Origin: Streptomyces sp. HM190
GTDB taxonomy: Bacteria; Actinomycetota; Actinomycetes; Streptomycetales; Streptomycetaceae
Assembly (NCBI RefSeq): GCF_009857135.1
Contig: NZ_CP047318.1
Coordinates: 3,844,001-3,908,000 of the forward strand
Reading direction: 5' to 3'
DNA length: 64,000 nucleotides
A model generated the notes under the pieces. That model saw only the letters and a program-made list of their open reading frames with translations, did not search any database and was not told the DNA's origin. A program made the position numbers and the translations under genes. Below are positions 1-8,342 of the stretch, piece by piece (position 1 is the stretch's first letter; each line of letters begins with the position of its first letter).

Positions 1-213
1 GTCCTGCCCTCGCTGGCGGAGCTGGAACGGGCCTCCGAGGACGCGTGGGCGCGGGCCGAACGGGAGCCGGACGCGCCCGTCCCGTCCTGGACGGCGTACA
101 CGGTCGAGCCGGACGAGGTGGAGTTCTTCCAGGGCGACGCCCGCCGACGCCACGTCCGGCTCGTCTACCGCCGGGCGGGAGAGGGCTGGGCCAAGGAACT
201 CCTGTGGCCGTGA
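1..213 (+). CDS. Pyridoxamine 5'-phosphate oxidase-family protein, C-terminal part
   Basis: Frame 1 is open from the window edge to a TGA at 211-213, giving the last 70 residues of a protein. The tail has the order seen at the C-terminus of PNPO-fold flavoenzymes: a Trp in a beta strand, then VEFFQGDARRRHVRLVY and a final GWAKELLWP, parallel to VEFWQGRYDRLHDRLRY in the complete PdxH at 47324. That motif contributes to FMN and PLP binding in PdxH. It diverges from the in-window PdxH, so it is probably a PNPOx paralogue rather than the main PdxH. The 5' end lies outside the window. Confidence 0.7.
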   Translation, partial: VLPSLAELERASEDAWARAEREPDAPVPSWTAYTVEPDEVEFFQGDARRRHVRLVYRRAGEGWAKELLWP

Positions 214-421
214 GGGGTCGTGGTGCCGGGGCCCGGCCTGCCGCGGTTCTGAGGCCCCGGCCGGCCCGTGGTGCCGAGGCCCGGCCCGTGGTGCCGAGGC
301 CCGGCCTGCCCTCGGTCCCGAGGGCCCGGCCCTTGATGCCGGGGCCCGGCCTACCGGCTCGGGCCCCAGACCTACCGGCTCGGGCCCCGGTCCTACCGGC
401 TCGGGCCCCGGTCCTACCGGT
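214..421. repeat. Intergenic GC-rich direct repeats
   Basis: This gap between convergent genes is made of degenerate GGCCCGG-containing units of about 20 bp. They end in a clearer tandem array at roughly 351-423, with three to four copies of a 21-bp unit close to CTACCGGCTCGGGCCCCGGT plus one base. Antisense ORFs across it translate to low-complexity Pro/Ala/Gly and are not credible genes. No terminator hairpin stands out from the repeats. Confidence 0.6.
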
Positions 422-1297
422 TCAGGCCTTCTCCCACACCGACACGTGGCGGGTGCTGTCGCTGGTGAACGGGCGCCGGTCCCAGTCCTCCCAGCGGTCG
501 CGCAGCCGCATCCCGGCGAGCCGGGCCATCAGGTCCAGCTCGGCCGGCCACACGTACCGGAACGGGATCGAGAAGTGCGTCGCCCGCCCGTCGACGACCC
601 GCACGTGGTGTGACCGCATCCCCTGCGTGGCCACGTCGTACGTGTCGAACCCCAGCCGGTCCGGGCCCACGTGGAACGGCACCGCGTCCTGCCCCGGCGG
701 CATACTGCGCAGCGCCGGCACCCCGACCTCGACGACGAAGTGCCCGCCGGGCACGAGGTGCGCGGCGGCGTTGCGGAAGCAGTCCACCTGGGCGTCCTGT
801 GTGAGCAGGTTGTTGATCGTGTTGAAGACGAGATAGGCGACGGTGAACTCGCCGTCGGCGCGGGCGGTGGCGAAGTCCCCGATGGTCACGCCGATCGCGT
901 CCCCGCCCGGCTTGGCCCGCATCCGCTCCACCATGGCGCGCGACATGTCGATGCCGTGCACGGGAACGCCCCGGCGGGCGAGCGGCAGGGCGATCCGCCC
1001 GGTGCCGACGCCGAACTCCAGCGCACGGGCCTCGCGCCCGGACCGTCCGGGCCCTCCGGACCCCTCGGACTGTGTTGACTGTTCGGCGAGTTCCGCGATC
1101 AACGCCACGGCCGGATCGACCCTCTCCGGGGCGAACATCGCGGCGGACGTCTCGTCGTAGCGGGCGGCGATGGCTTCACCGAAGTAGCCGTCCGGGTCGT
1201 CGACCGTGGCGTACCCGTCGTCGGGTGCCCGTGTCGTCACGTCGTGGCCGGGTGTCTGTACGTTTCCGTGGGCACGTCCCTCTGCACGCATTCTCAT
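422..1297 (-). CDS. Class I SAM-dependent methyltransferase
   Basis: A 291-residue protein using the ATG at 1297; a longer frame to 1498 has only low-complexity Arg/Pro sequence in front. Motif I of the Rossmann SAM site is ALEFGVGTGRIALPLA, followed by the acidic end of beta2 (VHGIDMS) and a motif resembling post-II (GDFAT). The C-terminal half has VFNTINNL and LVPGGHFVVEVGVP, the usual order in class I methyltransferases. Fold and cofactor are clear; the substrate is not. A GTG about 25 codons further on could also start the protein. Confidence 0.8.
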   Translation of the reverse strand: MRMRAEGRAHGNVQTPGHDVTTRAPDDGYATVDDPDGYFGEAIAARYDETSAAMFAPERVDPAVALIAELAEQSTQSEGSGGPGRSGREARALEFGVGTGRIALPLARRGVPVHGIDMSRAMVERMRAKPGGDAIGVTIGDFATARADGEFTVAYLVFNTINNLLTQDAQVDCFRNAAAHLVPGGHFVVEVGVPALRSMPPGQDAVPFHVGPDRLGFDTYDVATQGMRSHHVRVVDGRATHFSIPFRYVWPAELDLMARLAGMRLRDRWEDWDRRPFTSDSTRHVSVWEKA

Positions 1298-1371
1298 GAC
1301 CGTACCGACGGGGCGCCGCCACCCGCACGCGGTTTTCACGCCCGCCGGCCGGGCCTCCCGCCCGCCCCGCG

Positions 1372-2043
1372 TCACGCGTCCCCGCTCGGTTCCGGGTCGG
1401 TGGCCAGGCGGGCGTGGAGGTGGGCGTCGCGGAAGGCGTCGTGCCGTCCCGCCTCCCACATCGCCCCGCGCAGGGTCCCCTCGTAGGCGTACCCGCACCG
1501 CTCGGCGATCCGGCAGGACACGTCGTGGCCGAGGGCGTGGTCGAGTTCGATGCGGTGGAGGCCGAGTTCGGTGAAGGCCCAGCGCGTGGCGAGGTCGACC
1601 GAGCGGCGGGCGACCCGCCGGCCGCGGGCCTCCGGCAGCACCCAGTACCCGATCATGGCCCGGCGCATGAGCCGGTCGATCCCGCTGAACCCGACCTGCC
1701 CGAGCGTGGCCCCGCTCTCCGCGTCGACGACCCGGAACGCCGCGGTGCTCCCGGCCGCGTCGGTCTCCGCGCGCTGCCGCAACGACTCACGCGCCCCCTC
1801 GGGCCCGTCGTCCAGCATCAGGGGCGTGTTCCACCGCCGGAACTCCGGGTCGGAACGCCCCCGGAACCAGGCGTCCACATCGGCGTCGGACTCGGCGTCC
1901 CAGGCGCACAGCACGAGCCCGTACCCATGCACCTCGGCACGAGCCCCAGCAGGGCCGGGGGACCCGGCGGACCCGGGAGACCCGGCGGCCCCGGGAGACC
2001 CGGCGGGCGGTTCATCGGCCCACGACTCGGAAGTACGGCTCAC
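1372..2043 (-). CDS. GNAT-family N-acetyltransferase
   Basis: A 223-residue protein from a GTG at 2043. The C-terminal 190 residues are a RimJ/RimL-type GNAT fold: VGFSGIDRLMRRAMIGYWVLPEARGRRVA contains the acetyl-CoA pyrophosphate loop, followed by ATRWAFTELGLHRIELDHALGH in two stretches and a GY-EG motif near the end. The substrate is unknown; this branch includes enzymes acting on protein N-termini and small amines. The first 35 residues are a Gly-Ser-Pro-Ala repeat that looks disordered, so a start nearer the fold (GTG in EVHGYG) is possible. No strong Shine-Dalgarno decides it. Confidence 0.75.
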   Translation of the reverse strand: MSRTSESWADEPPAGSPGAAGSPGSAGSPGPAGARAEVHGYGLVLCAWDAESDADVDAWFRGRSDPEFRRWNTPLMLDDGPEGARESLRQRAETDAAGSTAAFRVVDAESGATLGQVGFSGIDRLMRRAMIGYWVLPEARGRRVARRSVDLATRWAFTELGLHRIELDHALGHDVSCRIAERCGYAYEGTLRGAMWEAGRHDAFRDAHLHARLATDPEPSGDA

Positions 2044-2123
2044 CCCGCCATTGAACCCGAGTGAACCCGAGACCCTTCGGCCTCCCTGCCCCTCCGATGC
2101 CCCGCCCCTGCCCCGCCCCGCTC

Positions 2124-2720
2124 CTAGAGGGTCGCGCACACCCGGAACACGGGCACCCGGAACTCCCCGGCCTCCCGGAACACCACCTCGACCGCCATCC
2201 CCACCCGCAGGTCCGCCGCCGGGCACTCCACGATCTCGGTCATCAGGCGCGGCCCCTCGGCGAGGTCGACGACGGCGGCGACGTACGGGGTCCGCTCCCC
2301 GAAGGGCGGCAGGTCGTTGCGGTGGACCACGGACCACGTGTACAGCGTGGCCCGGCCGCTCGCCCGCTCCCAGCGCACGTCCTCGCTCCAGCAGTGCGGG
2401 CAGAACTCGCGGGGGTAGTGGTGGGCCCGTCCGCACGCCCCGCACCGCCGTACGAGCAGCCGCCCCTCGGCCGCCGCGTCCCAGTACGTACGGCTGAAGA
2501 CGTCGGCCTCCGGCAGGTCGAACCGCCCGGCGGCCCCGGCAGCCCCGGCAGCCCCAACAGCCCTCGCGGCCCCGGCAGCCCCGGCAGCCCCAACAGCCCT
2601 CGCGGCCCCGGCAGCCCCGGCAGCCCCAACAGCCCTCGCGGCCCCGGCAGCCCCGGCAGCCCCAACAGCCCTCGCGGCCCCGGCGGCCCCGGCGGCCCCG
2701 GCGGCCCCGGCGGCGCCCAT
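2124..2720 (-). CDS. DUF35-type Zn-ribbon/OB-fold acyl-CoA-associated protein
   Basis: A 198-residue protein. Residues about 66-198 carry a rubredoxin-like zinc ribbon (CGACG then CPHC) followed by an OB-fold strand pattern (GRATLYTWSVVH, YVAAVVDLAEGPRLMTEIV, VGMAVEVVF), the DUF35 architecture. Such proteins usually bind CoA esters and partner thiolases or hydratases in steroid, polyketide or aromatic-acid catabolism; no thiolase is in this window. The first 65 residues are an Ala/Gly repeat encoded by a perfect 36-bp tandem array. The repeat has no internal ATG or GTG in frame, so it is probably translated. The ATG shares a base with the upstream DoxX stop (TGATG), indicating coupling. Confidence 0.8.
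   Translation of the reverse strand: MGAAGAAGAAGAAGAARAVGAAGAAGAARAVGAAGAAGAARAVGAAGAAGAARAVGAAGAAGAAGRFDLPEADVFSRTYWDAAAEGRLLVRRCGACGRAHHYPREFCPHCWSEDVRWERASGRATLYTWSVVHRNDLPPFGERTPYVAAVVDLAEGPRLMTEIVECPAADLRVGMAVEVVFREAGEFRVPVFRVCATL
2532..2717. repeat. 36-bp tandem repeat, four perfect copies, plus 9-bp units
   Basis: Four identical 36-bp units run 2532-2567, 2568-2603, 2604-2639 and 2640-2675, followed by four copies of the 9-bp unit GGCCCCGGC to about 2711. The array lies in frame at the 5' end of the DUF35 gene on the minus strand, where each unit encodes 12 residues of Gly-Ala-Ala type with one Arg-Ala-Val. Perfect copies suggest recent expansion, so length may vary between strains. 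In the plus direction it mimics a collagen Gly-X-Y frame, which is a by-product. Confidence 0.95.
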
Positions 2721-3166
2721 CAGAACAGTCCCAGCGCGCTGTCGAGCGACCAGCTCTGCCACGACATCCCGAACAGCGCCACGACCGAGATCAGCGCCAT
2801 CATCGAGTTCTGCCCCTGCTCGGCCCAGTCGTGGATCATCAGCACGAAGTAGAGGAGGTTCAGCAGCAGCCCTCCGACCAGCGCCACCGGCGTGAGGAAG
2901 CCGAGGACCAGACCGAGCCCGAGGGCGAGTTCGGCGTAGGCGACGACGTACGCCATCGTCCGGGGCCGGGGCTTCACCACCACGTCGAAGCCGCTGCGCA
3001 CCGCCTGCCAGCGGTGCTTCCCGGCCACCCCGGCCGCCCAGGTGATCCCGGCCCCCTGGAACCAGGTCTTCTTGTCCTTGTGCCGCCAGCTCTCCAGCCA
3101 CCACAGCCCGAGCCCGATCCGCAGTACGGCCAGCCATTCACCACCGGAGAGCCAGACCGAGTCCAT
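2720..3166 (-). CDS. DoxX-family integral membrane protein
   Basis: A 148-residue membrane protein with four predicted helices: around residues 10-25, 73-95, 97-115 and 120-138. The ends GGEWLAVLRIGLGLWWLES and LALGLGLVLGFLTPVALVGG fit the DoxX/TQO-small-subunit fold. Members are quinone-linked or act as membrane subunits of redox complexes; the partner here is unknown. It is the first gene of a two-gene operon with the overlapping DUF35 gene. The shared inverted repeat at 3201-3215 lies 35 bp upstream of its ATG, so it probably belongs to the same regulon as the acyl-CoA genes. Confidence 0.8.
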   Translation of the reverse strand: MDSVWLSGGEWLAVLRIGLGLWWLESWRHKDKKTWFQGAGITWAAGVAGKHRWQAVRSGFDVVVKPRPRTMAYVVAYAELALGLGLVLGFLTPVALVGGLLLNLLYFVLMIHDWAEQGQNSMMALISVVALFGMSWQSWSLDSALGLF

Positions 3167-3200
3167 CGCTGCCGCCCTTCGACACGTCCGCGCGCAGTAT

Positions 3201-3215
3201 CTGACGGTACGTCAG
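3201..3215. promoter_or_regulatory. Candidate operator CTGAC-N5-GTCAG (site 1)
   Basis: The sequence CTGACGGTACGTCAG has perfect 5-bp inverted arms around a 5-bp spacer. It sits between the divergent DoxX gene (start 3166) and the FAD monooxygenase gene (start about 3545). The same arrangement recurs at six more places in the first 25 kb, each in front of a catabolic gene. Arm length and symmetry fit a TetR-type dimer; the protein is not identified. Confidence 0.75.
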
Positions 3216-3544
3216 TTCAGCGGACGGACGGGGGAAGCGCAAGACGTCCGGACCACCGGGCACGGAGCGCTGGACACGGGGCAGGGGCACGGGAGACCGG
3301 GGCGCAGGGCGCGGGACACGGAGAGGGGCAGGGGCACAGGAGATGGGGCACGGGGCACGGAGCGCGGGACACCGGGGCGCAAGACGCAAGGCGCAAGGCG
3401 CAGGGCGCGCAACGAGGCTTCCCACCACCCCCATCCGCGCCACGCACCCGACACATTCCGGGAGACCTACGCCACAGACCTCACGCACTCCTCCTCAGCC
3501 GTGATCAATCCGCAACCAATTCCGGTCTTGACCGAGACCCATCA
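3216..3544. other. Intergenic region with G-rich direct repeats
   Basis: About 330 bp upstream of the monooxygenase. From 3255 to 3400 it is a patchwork of imperfect repeats based on GGCACGGAGCGCGGGACAC and GCAAGGCGCA; overlapping ORFs on both strands are low complexity. The last 60 bp are less GC-rich (GTGATCAATCCGCAACCAAT) and contain TTGACC at about 3528, the likely promoter-proximal stretch. No gene is supported. Confidence 0.5.
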
Positions 3545-4780
3545 ATGGGGGACGTGAATACGCTCGGGCACATGGCCGACTCCAAAGCATCCGCGACCCC
3601 CGTCTCCGACCACCCGGTCTATGTGATCGGTGGCGGACCCGGCGGGCTGGCCGCCGCCCACGCGCTGCACGCCCGGGGCGTACGGGCCGTCGTGCTGGAG
3701 AAGTCGGACGCGGTGGGCGCGTCCTGGCGGCGCCACTACGACCGGCTGCGCCTGCACACCACCCGGCGGCTGTCGGCGCTGCCCGGCCTGCCGATGCCGC
3801 GCCGTTTCGGCCGGTGGGTGGCACGGGACGACGTGGTGCGCTACCTGGAGAAGTACGCCGAGGTCCACGCGCTGGAGATCGTGACCGGCGTCGAGGTCAC
3901 GCGCGTGGAGCGGAACCCCGACGGCACCTGGCTGCTGCGCGCCACCGGCGGCCGGGAACTCACCGCAGGCGCGGTCGTCGTCGCCACCGGCTACAACCAC
4001 ACGCCGAACATCCCGGACTGGCCCGGCCGCGACACCTTCACCGGCGACCTGTCGCACGCCTCCGCCTACCGCAACCCCGAGCCCTACACCGGCCGTGACG
4101 TCCTCGTCGTCGGCATCGGCAACACCGGCGCCGAGATCGCCGTCGACCTCGTCGAGGGCGGGGCGGAGCGGGTACGGCTCGCGGTGCGGACGGCCCCGCA
4201 CATCGTGCGCCGCTCCACGGCCGGCTGGGCCGCCCAGTACAGCGCCGTCCTCGTGCGGCGGCTCCCGGTCGCCCTGGTGGACCGGATCGCCAGGCCGATG
4301 GCCAGGCTCAGCGTCCCCGACCTGTCCGCGCACGGGCTGCCCCGCCCGACCTCCGGCCTCTACTCACGGGTCAACGAGGGCTCCATCCCCGTCCAGGACG
4401 TCGGCATCATCGACGCCGTCCGCAAGGGGAAAGTGGAGATCGTCGCCGCGGTGGAGAAGTTCGAGGACGGCAAGGTCGTCCTCGCCGACGGCTCGCGCGT
4501 CCAGCCCGACGCCGTGATCGCCGCCACCGGTTACCGCCGGGCCCTGGAGGGGCTCGTCGGCCACCTCGACGTCCTGGACGGACGCGGCAAGCCGGTCGTG
4601 CACGGCGCGCGCTCCCCGCGCAACGCGCCCGGCCTGTACTTCACCGGCTTCACCAACCCCATCAGCGGCATGTTCCGCGAACTCGCCCTCGACGCCGAGA
4701 AGATAGCCAAGGCCGTCGCCCGCGCCGGAGGCGTCGCCACACGCGACGCGGTCACCGTGCAGGCGCGCGCCGGGCGCTGA
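3545..4780 (+). CDS. Flavin-containing monooxygenase (NAD(P)H/FAD-dependent)
   Basis: A 411-residue soluble flavoprotein. The FAD-binding motif is VIGGGPGGLAAAHAL near residues 25-40, the NADPH motif is VVGIGNTGAEIAVDL near 183-197, and a late ATGYRRALEGL matches the second FAD contact of class B monooxygenases. It resembles the YUC/CzcO-like branch, which oxygenates carbonyl, amine or carboxylate substrates and is often called a putative oxidoreductase. ATGs at 3545 and 3572 are both possible and no clear ribosome site decides. It diverges from DoxX across operator site 1, which suggests, but does not prove, co-regulation. Confidence 0.85.
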   Translation: MGDVNTLGHMADSKASATPVSDHPVYVIGGGPGGLAAAHALHARGVRAVVLEKSDAVGASWRRHYDRLRLHTTRRLSALPGLPMPRRFGRWVARDDVVRYLEKYAEVHALEIVTGVEVTRVERNPDGTWLLRATGGRELTAGAVVVATGYNHTPNIPDWPGRDTFTGDLSHASAYRNPEPYTGRDVLVVGIGNTGAEIAVDLVEGGAERVRLAVRTAPHIVRRSTAGWAAQYSAVLVRRLPVALVDRIARPMARLSVPDLSAHGLPRPTSGLYSRVNEGSIPVQDVGIIDAVRKGKVEIVAAVEKFEDGKVVLADGSRVQPDAVIAATGYRRALEGLVGHLDVLDGRGKPVVHGARSPRNAPGLYFTGFTNPISGMFRELALDAEKIAKAVARAGGVATRDAVTVQARAGR

Positions 4781-4954
4781 CCGCACGGAGGCCGGCCCAG
4801 CGGAACCCCGGCCGACGTCGTGCACGTCTGACGCCCGCGCCCGGCGGGTACAACTCCCGTACCGCCGTGCCGCCGTGCCGTCCTATGGCACACCACCGCA
4901 CCGCCGCACCGCCTACCGCCGTACCGCCGCGTAACTTTGCGCGCACAGCCATTC

Positions 4955-5000
4955 CTGACACAGCGTCAGTTTAGTAGTCTGAAATCTGACGCTGCGTCAG
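4955..5000. promoter_or_regulatory. Paired candidate operators CTGAC-N5-GTCAG (sites 2a, 2b)
   Basis: Two copies lie in the otherwise featureless 4781-5070 gap: CTGACACAGCGTCAG at 4955-4969 and CTGACGCTGCGTCAG at 4986-5000. Their centres are 31 bp apart, close to three helical turns, so two dimers could sit on the same face of the DNA. The AT-richer TTTAGTAGTCTGAAAT between them is a plausible promoter core. The next gene starts at 5071. Confidence 0.75.
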
Positions 5001-5070
5001 TTGGATGTGAGTGGTTCACGTGACCGCGTCACCCCAGTGAATTGGCTGTCACACAGGAGCGGGCGGACCG

Positions 5071-7323
5071 ATGCTTGGATCAACCCACGGCACCCTCACC
5101 ACCGACTCCCGCCGGGCCCGGGCCATCGCCTGCGGCGAGACCCCCCAGCAGATCGTGCACGGCAGACCCGCCGAGGCCGGCGACCTGGACGTCAGCGGGC
5201 GCCCGCTGTACGCCGACGTCCCCGATCTGGACCGGTTCTTCCGGCCCGAGTCCGTGGCCGTGGTGGGCGCCTCGGACACGGAGGGCCGGCCCAACACCGG
5301 GATCACCCGGCAGTTGCTCGCCTGGGCGGAACGGGTCGGTGCCCGGCTGCACCCGGTGCACCCCACCCGCCCGTCCGTCTTCGGCGTCCCCTGCTCCCCC
5401 TCCGTCGCCGACCTGCCCGAACAGGTCGATCTCGCCGTGCTGCTCGTCTCCGATCCGCTCCCGCTGATCGACGAGCTCGCGGCGGCCAAGGTGAAGTTCG
5501 CGGTGGCGTTCGCGTCCGGCTTCGCGGAGACCGGCGAGGAGGGGGCCCTCGCGCAGCAGCGGCTGGCCGCCGCCGTCGCCCGCTCGGCAGGTCTGCGGCT
5601 GCTCGGCCCGAACACCAACCTCAACGCCTTCGAGCGTTTCCGCGACGACCTGGACGGACCCGCCATCGCACTGATCACCCAGTCCGGCCACCAGGGCCGC
5701 CCGGTCTTCTCCCTCCAGGAACTCGGCATCCGCCTCTCCCACTGGGCCCCCACCGGCAACGAGGCCGACCTGGAGACCGCCGACTTCATCTCCTACTTCG
5801 CCGAACGCCCCGAGGTGGGCGCCATCGCCTGCTACATCGAGGGCCTCAAGGACGGCCGCTCCTTCCTCCTCGCCGCCGACCGGGCCGCCCGCCGCGGGGT
5901 GCCCGTCGTGGCCGTGAAGGTCGGCCGCACCGAGGCCGGCGCCCGCACCGCAGCCACCCACACCGGCAAGCTGACCGGCGCGGACGCGGTGGTCGACGCG
6001 GCGATGCGGCAGTACGGCGTGATCCGCGTGGACGGCCTGGACGAACTCCAGGACACGGCGACCCTGCTGGCACGGGCCCGGCGCCCGCGCTCCGGGGCCC
6101 CCGCACGCCCGGTCGCCGACGGGGTCGTCGTCTACTCGATCTCGGGCGGCACGGGCGCGCACTTCGCTGATCTGGCGACGGAGGCCGGGCTGCGCCTGCC
6201 GACGCTGTCGGAGGCCAAGCAGGCAGAACTGCACCAGTGGATCCCCGGCTATCTGAACGTGGCCAACCCGGTCGACAACGGCGGGCACCCGGTGGGTGAC
6301 TGGCGCGGCCCGCGCATCCTCGACGCGATCCTCGACGACCCGGCGGTCGGGGTCCTGATCTGCCCCATCACCGGTCCCTTCCCACCGATGAGCGACAAGC
6401 TCGCCCAGGACCTGGTGGACGCCGCCGAACGCACCGACAAGCTGGTGTGCGTGGTGTGGGGGTCGCCGGTGGGCACCGAGGACGCCTACCGCGAGACGCT
6501 GCTCGGGTCGTCGAAGGTGGCGACCTTCCGCACCTTCGCCAACTGCATCACCGCCGTCCGCGCCCACCTCGACCACGCCCGCTTCACCACCGCCTACCGC
6601 TCCCCCTTCGACGAGGCGCCGCGCAGCCCGTCGCCCTCCTTCCGCAAGGCGCGGGAGCTGATGCGGCCGGGGCAGCAGCTGAGCGAGCACGCGGCCAAGC
6701 AGCTGCTGCGCGCCTACGGGATACGGGTGCCGCGCGAGCAGTTGGTGACGAGCGCGGCGGCGGCCGTGCGCGCGGCGAGCCTCGTGGGCTACCCGGTGGT
6801 GATGAAGGCGTCCGGGGCGCGGATCGCCCACAAGACGGAACTCGGCCTGGTGAAGATCGGACTGACCTCCGCCAGCCAGATCCGCGACGCCTATCGCGAA
6901 CTCACCGACATCGCCCGCTACGAGGACGTGCCGCTCGACGGGGTGCTCGTCTGTCAGATGGTCGAGCGGGGCGTGGAGATGGTCGTGGGGGTCACGCACG
7001 ACGACCTCTTCGGTCCGACGGTGACGGTCGGGCTCGGCGGGGTCCTCGTCGAGGTGCTCCGCGACGCGGCCGTACGCGTGCCGCCCTTCGGGGAGGACCA
7101 GGCGCGCGCCATGCTCGCCGAACTGCGCGGCCGGGCCCTGCTGGACGGGGTCCGCGGGGCGCCGCCAGGCGATGTCGACGCGCTCGTGGAGGTCGTGCTG
7201 CGGGTGCAGCGGATGGCGCTGGAGCTGGGGGACGAGATCGCGGAGCTGGACATCAACCCGCTGATGGTGCTGCCGAGGGGGCAGGGCGCCGTGGCCCTGG
7301 ACGCGCTGGCGGTGTGCCGCTGA
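5071..7323 (+). CDS. ADP-forming acyl-CoA synthetase (acetate-CoA ligase family)
   Basis: A 750-residue protein in the domain order CoA-binding, ligase/flavodoxin-like, ATP-grasp. It begins its fold with FFRPESVAVVGASDTEGRPN (CoA-binding Rossmann), has the phosphohistidine region ARTAATHTGKLTGAD, and carries a C-terminal ATP-grasp-5 domain (YGIRVPREQLV, YPVVMKASG, GVEMVVGVTHD, ELDINPLMV). The family activates carboxylic acids to CoA thioesters with ATP to ADP plus phosphate. An AGGAG lies about 13 nt upstream of the ATG. It is followed after 64 bp by a crotonase, presumably co-transcribed from the promoter with two operators. Confidence 0.88.
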   Translation: MLGSTHGTLTTDSRRARAIACGETPQQIVHGRPAEAGDLDVSGRPLYADVPDLDRFFRPESVAVVGASDTEGRPNTGITRQLLAWAERVGARLHPVHPTRPSVFGVPCSPSVADLPEQVDLAVLLVSDPLPLIDELAAAKVKFAVAFASGFAETGEEGALAQQRLAAAVARSAGLRLLGPNTNLNAFERFRDDLDGPAIALITQSGHQGRPVFSLQELGIRLSHWAPTGNEADLETADFISYFAERPEVGAIACYIEGLKDGRSFLLAADRAARRGVPVVAVKVGRTEAGARTAATHTGKLTGADAVVDAAMRQYGVIRVDGLDELQDTATLLARARRPRSGAPARPVADGVVVYSISGGTGAHFADLATEAGLRLPTLSEAKQAELHQWIPGYLNVANPVDNGGHPVGDWRGPRILDAILDDPAVGVLICPITGPFPPMSDKLAQDLVDAAERTDKLVCVVWGSPVGTEDAYRETLLGSSKVATFRTFANCITAVRAHLDHARFTTAYRSPFDEAPRSPSPSFRKARELMRPGQQLSEHAAKQLLRAYGIRVPREQLVTSAAAAVRAASLVGYPVVMKASGARIAHKTELGLVKIGLTSASQIRDAYRELTDIARYEDVPLDGVLVCQMVERGVEMVVGVTHDDLFGPTVTVGLGGVLVEVLRDAAVRVPPFGEDQARAMLAELRGRALLDGVRGAPPGDVDALVEVVLRVQRMALELGDEIAELDINPLMVLPRGQGAVALDALAVCR

Positions 7324-7387
7324 GCACCGGCGCCACCATCGCGCACCGATCAAGGTCATCACACCCCGTAACAGCTGGAGCACCCAC

Positions 7388-8215
7388 ATGTCCGCTTCCC
7401 TCCATGAACATCAGGAAAAGTCCCGTGACTCATTGATACTGCACGCCACTGACAACGCCGTCTCGTGGATCACCCTCAACCGTCCCGAGGCGATGAACGC
7501 CCTCACCCCCGACCAGCGCGACCGTCTCGTCCAGCTGCTCTCGGACGCCTCCGCCGATCCCGCCGTGCGGGCGGTCGTGATCACCGCGACGGGCCGCGGG
7601 TTCTGCGCGGGCGCCGACCTGCGCGGCGGGGCGGCCCGCCCCGCCGAACGGGTCGCCGGCGACGTGGCCCGCACCCTCCGCCTCGGCGCCCAGCGGCTCG
7701 TCGCGGCCGTCCTCGACTGCGAGAAGCCGGTGCTGGCGGCGGTGAACGGCACGGCGGCCGGCCTCGGCGCGCACCTCGCCCTCGCCTGCGACCTGGTCCT
7801 GGCGGCCGAGGAGGCCCGCTTCATCGAGGTGTTCGTGCGCCGCGGCCTCGTCCCCGACGGCGGCGGCGCCTACCTCCTGCCCCGGCTGATCGGGCCGCGA
7901 CACACGAAGGAGCTGATGTTCTTCGGCGACGCGCTGTCCGCCGCCGACGCGGAACGGCTCGGCCTGGTCAACCGGGTCGTCCCCGCCGCCGACCTGGAGA
8001 AGACGGCCCGCGCGTGGGCCGAGCGCCTCGCCGCCGGCCCGACCCGCGCCCTGGCGCTGACCAAGCACCTGGTCAACGCCTCCCTGGACGCCGACCGCGC
8101 CACGGCCTTCGCGGCCGAGGCCGCCGCCCAGGAGATCAACATGACGACGGCGGACGCCCAGGAGGGCGTGGCGAGCTTCGTCGAACGCCGCGCGCCCCGC
8201 TTCGAGGGCCGCTGA
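7388..8215 (+). CDS. Enoyl-CoA hydratase/isomerase family protein (crotonase)
   Basis: A 275-residue crotonase. The two oxyanion-hole segments are GRGFCAGADLRGG and VNGTAAGLGAHLALACDLVLA, and the C-terminal ERRAPRFEGR matches the family tail. The position of the second catalytic Glu holds VFVRRGLVPDGGG, which lacks the usual Glu-Gly-Pair pattern of classical hydratases, so isomerase, hydrolase or lyase activity is also possible. It follows the acyl-CoA synthetase on the same strand and probably acts on that enzyme's product. Confidence 0.85.
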   Translation: MSASLHEHQEKSRDSLILHATDNAVSWITLNRPEAMNALTPDQRDRLVQLLSDASADPAVRAVVITATGRGFCAGADLRGGAARPAERVAGDVARTLRLGAQRLVAAVLDCEKPVLAAVNGTAAGLGAHLALACDLVLAAEEARFIEVFVRRGLVPDGGGAYLLPRLIGPRHTKELMFFGDALSAADAERLGLVNRVVPAADLEKTARAWAERLAAGPTRALALTKHLVNASLDADRATAFAAEAAAQEINMTTADAQEGVASFVERRAPRFEGR

Positions 8216-8220
8216 GCGTC

Positions 8221-8335
8221 CCGCTGCGGGAACCGGCGACGGACCGGGGGGCGGACCGGCGACGGACCGGGGGCGGACCGGCGACGGACCGGGGGCGGAC
8301 CCGCGACGGACCGGGGGCGGACCGGCTCCACACCC
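8221..8335. repeat. GGGGGCGGACCGGCGACGGACC-type tandem repeat
   Basis: Downstream of the crotonase stop, five or so imperfect copies of a roughly 22-bp unit (core GGACCGGCGACGGACCGG) follow one another. The unit contains inverted CCGG elements and may act as a transcription end region. It stops directly before the promoter of the flavin reductase. Confidence 0.75.
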
Positions 8336-8342
8336 TTCATTT

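Noticed and set aside
2532..2717. CRISPR-like array
   Set aside because: The units are adjacent and identical without unique spacers, lie inside a coding sequence, and no cas genes are present.
2061..2852. Collagen-like Gly-X-Y ORF on the plus strand
   Set aside because: It is the complement of the 36-bp repeat in the DUF35 gene, which has the better start, stop coupling and fold.
5080..7389. 769-codon ORF antisense to the acyl-CoA synthetase
   Set aside because: The plus strand has full domain content here; the antisense frame is His/Gly/Arg-rich and featureless.
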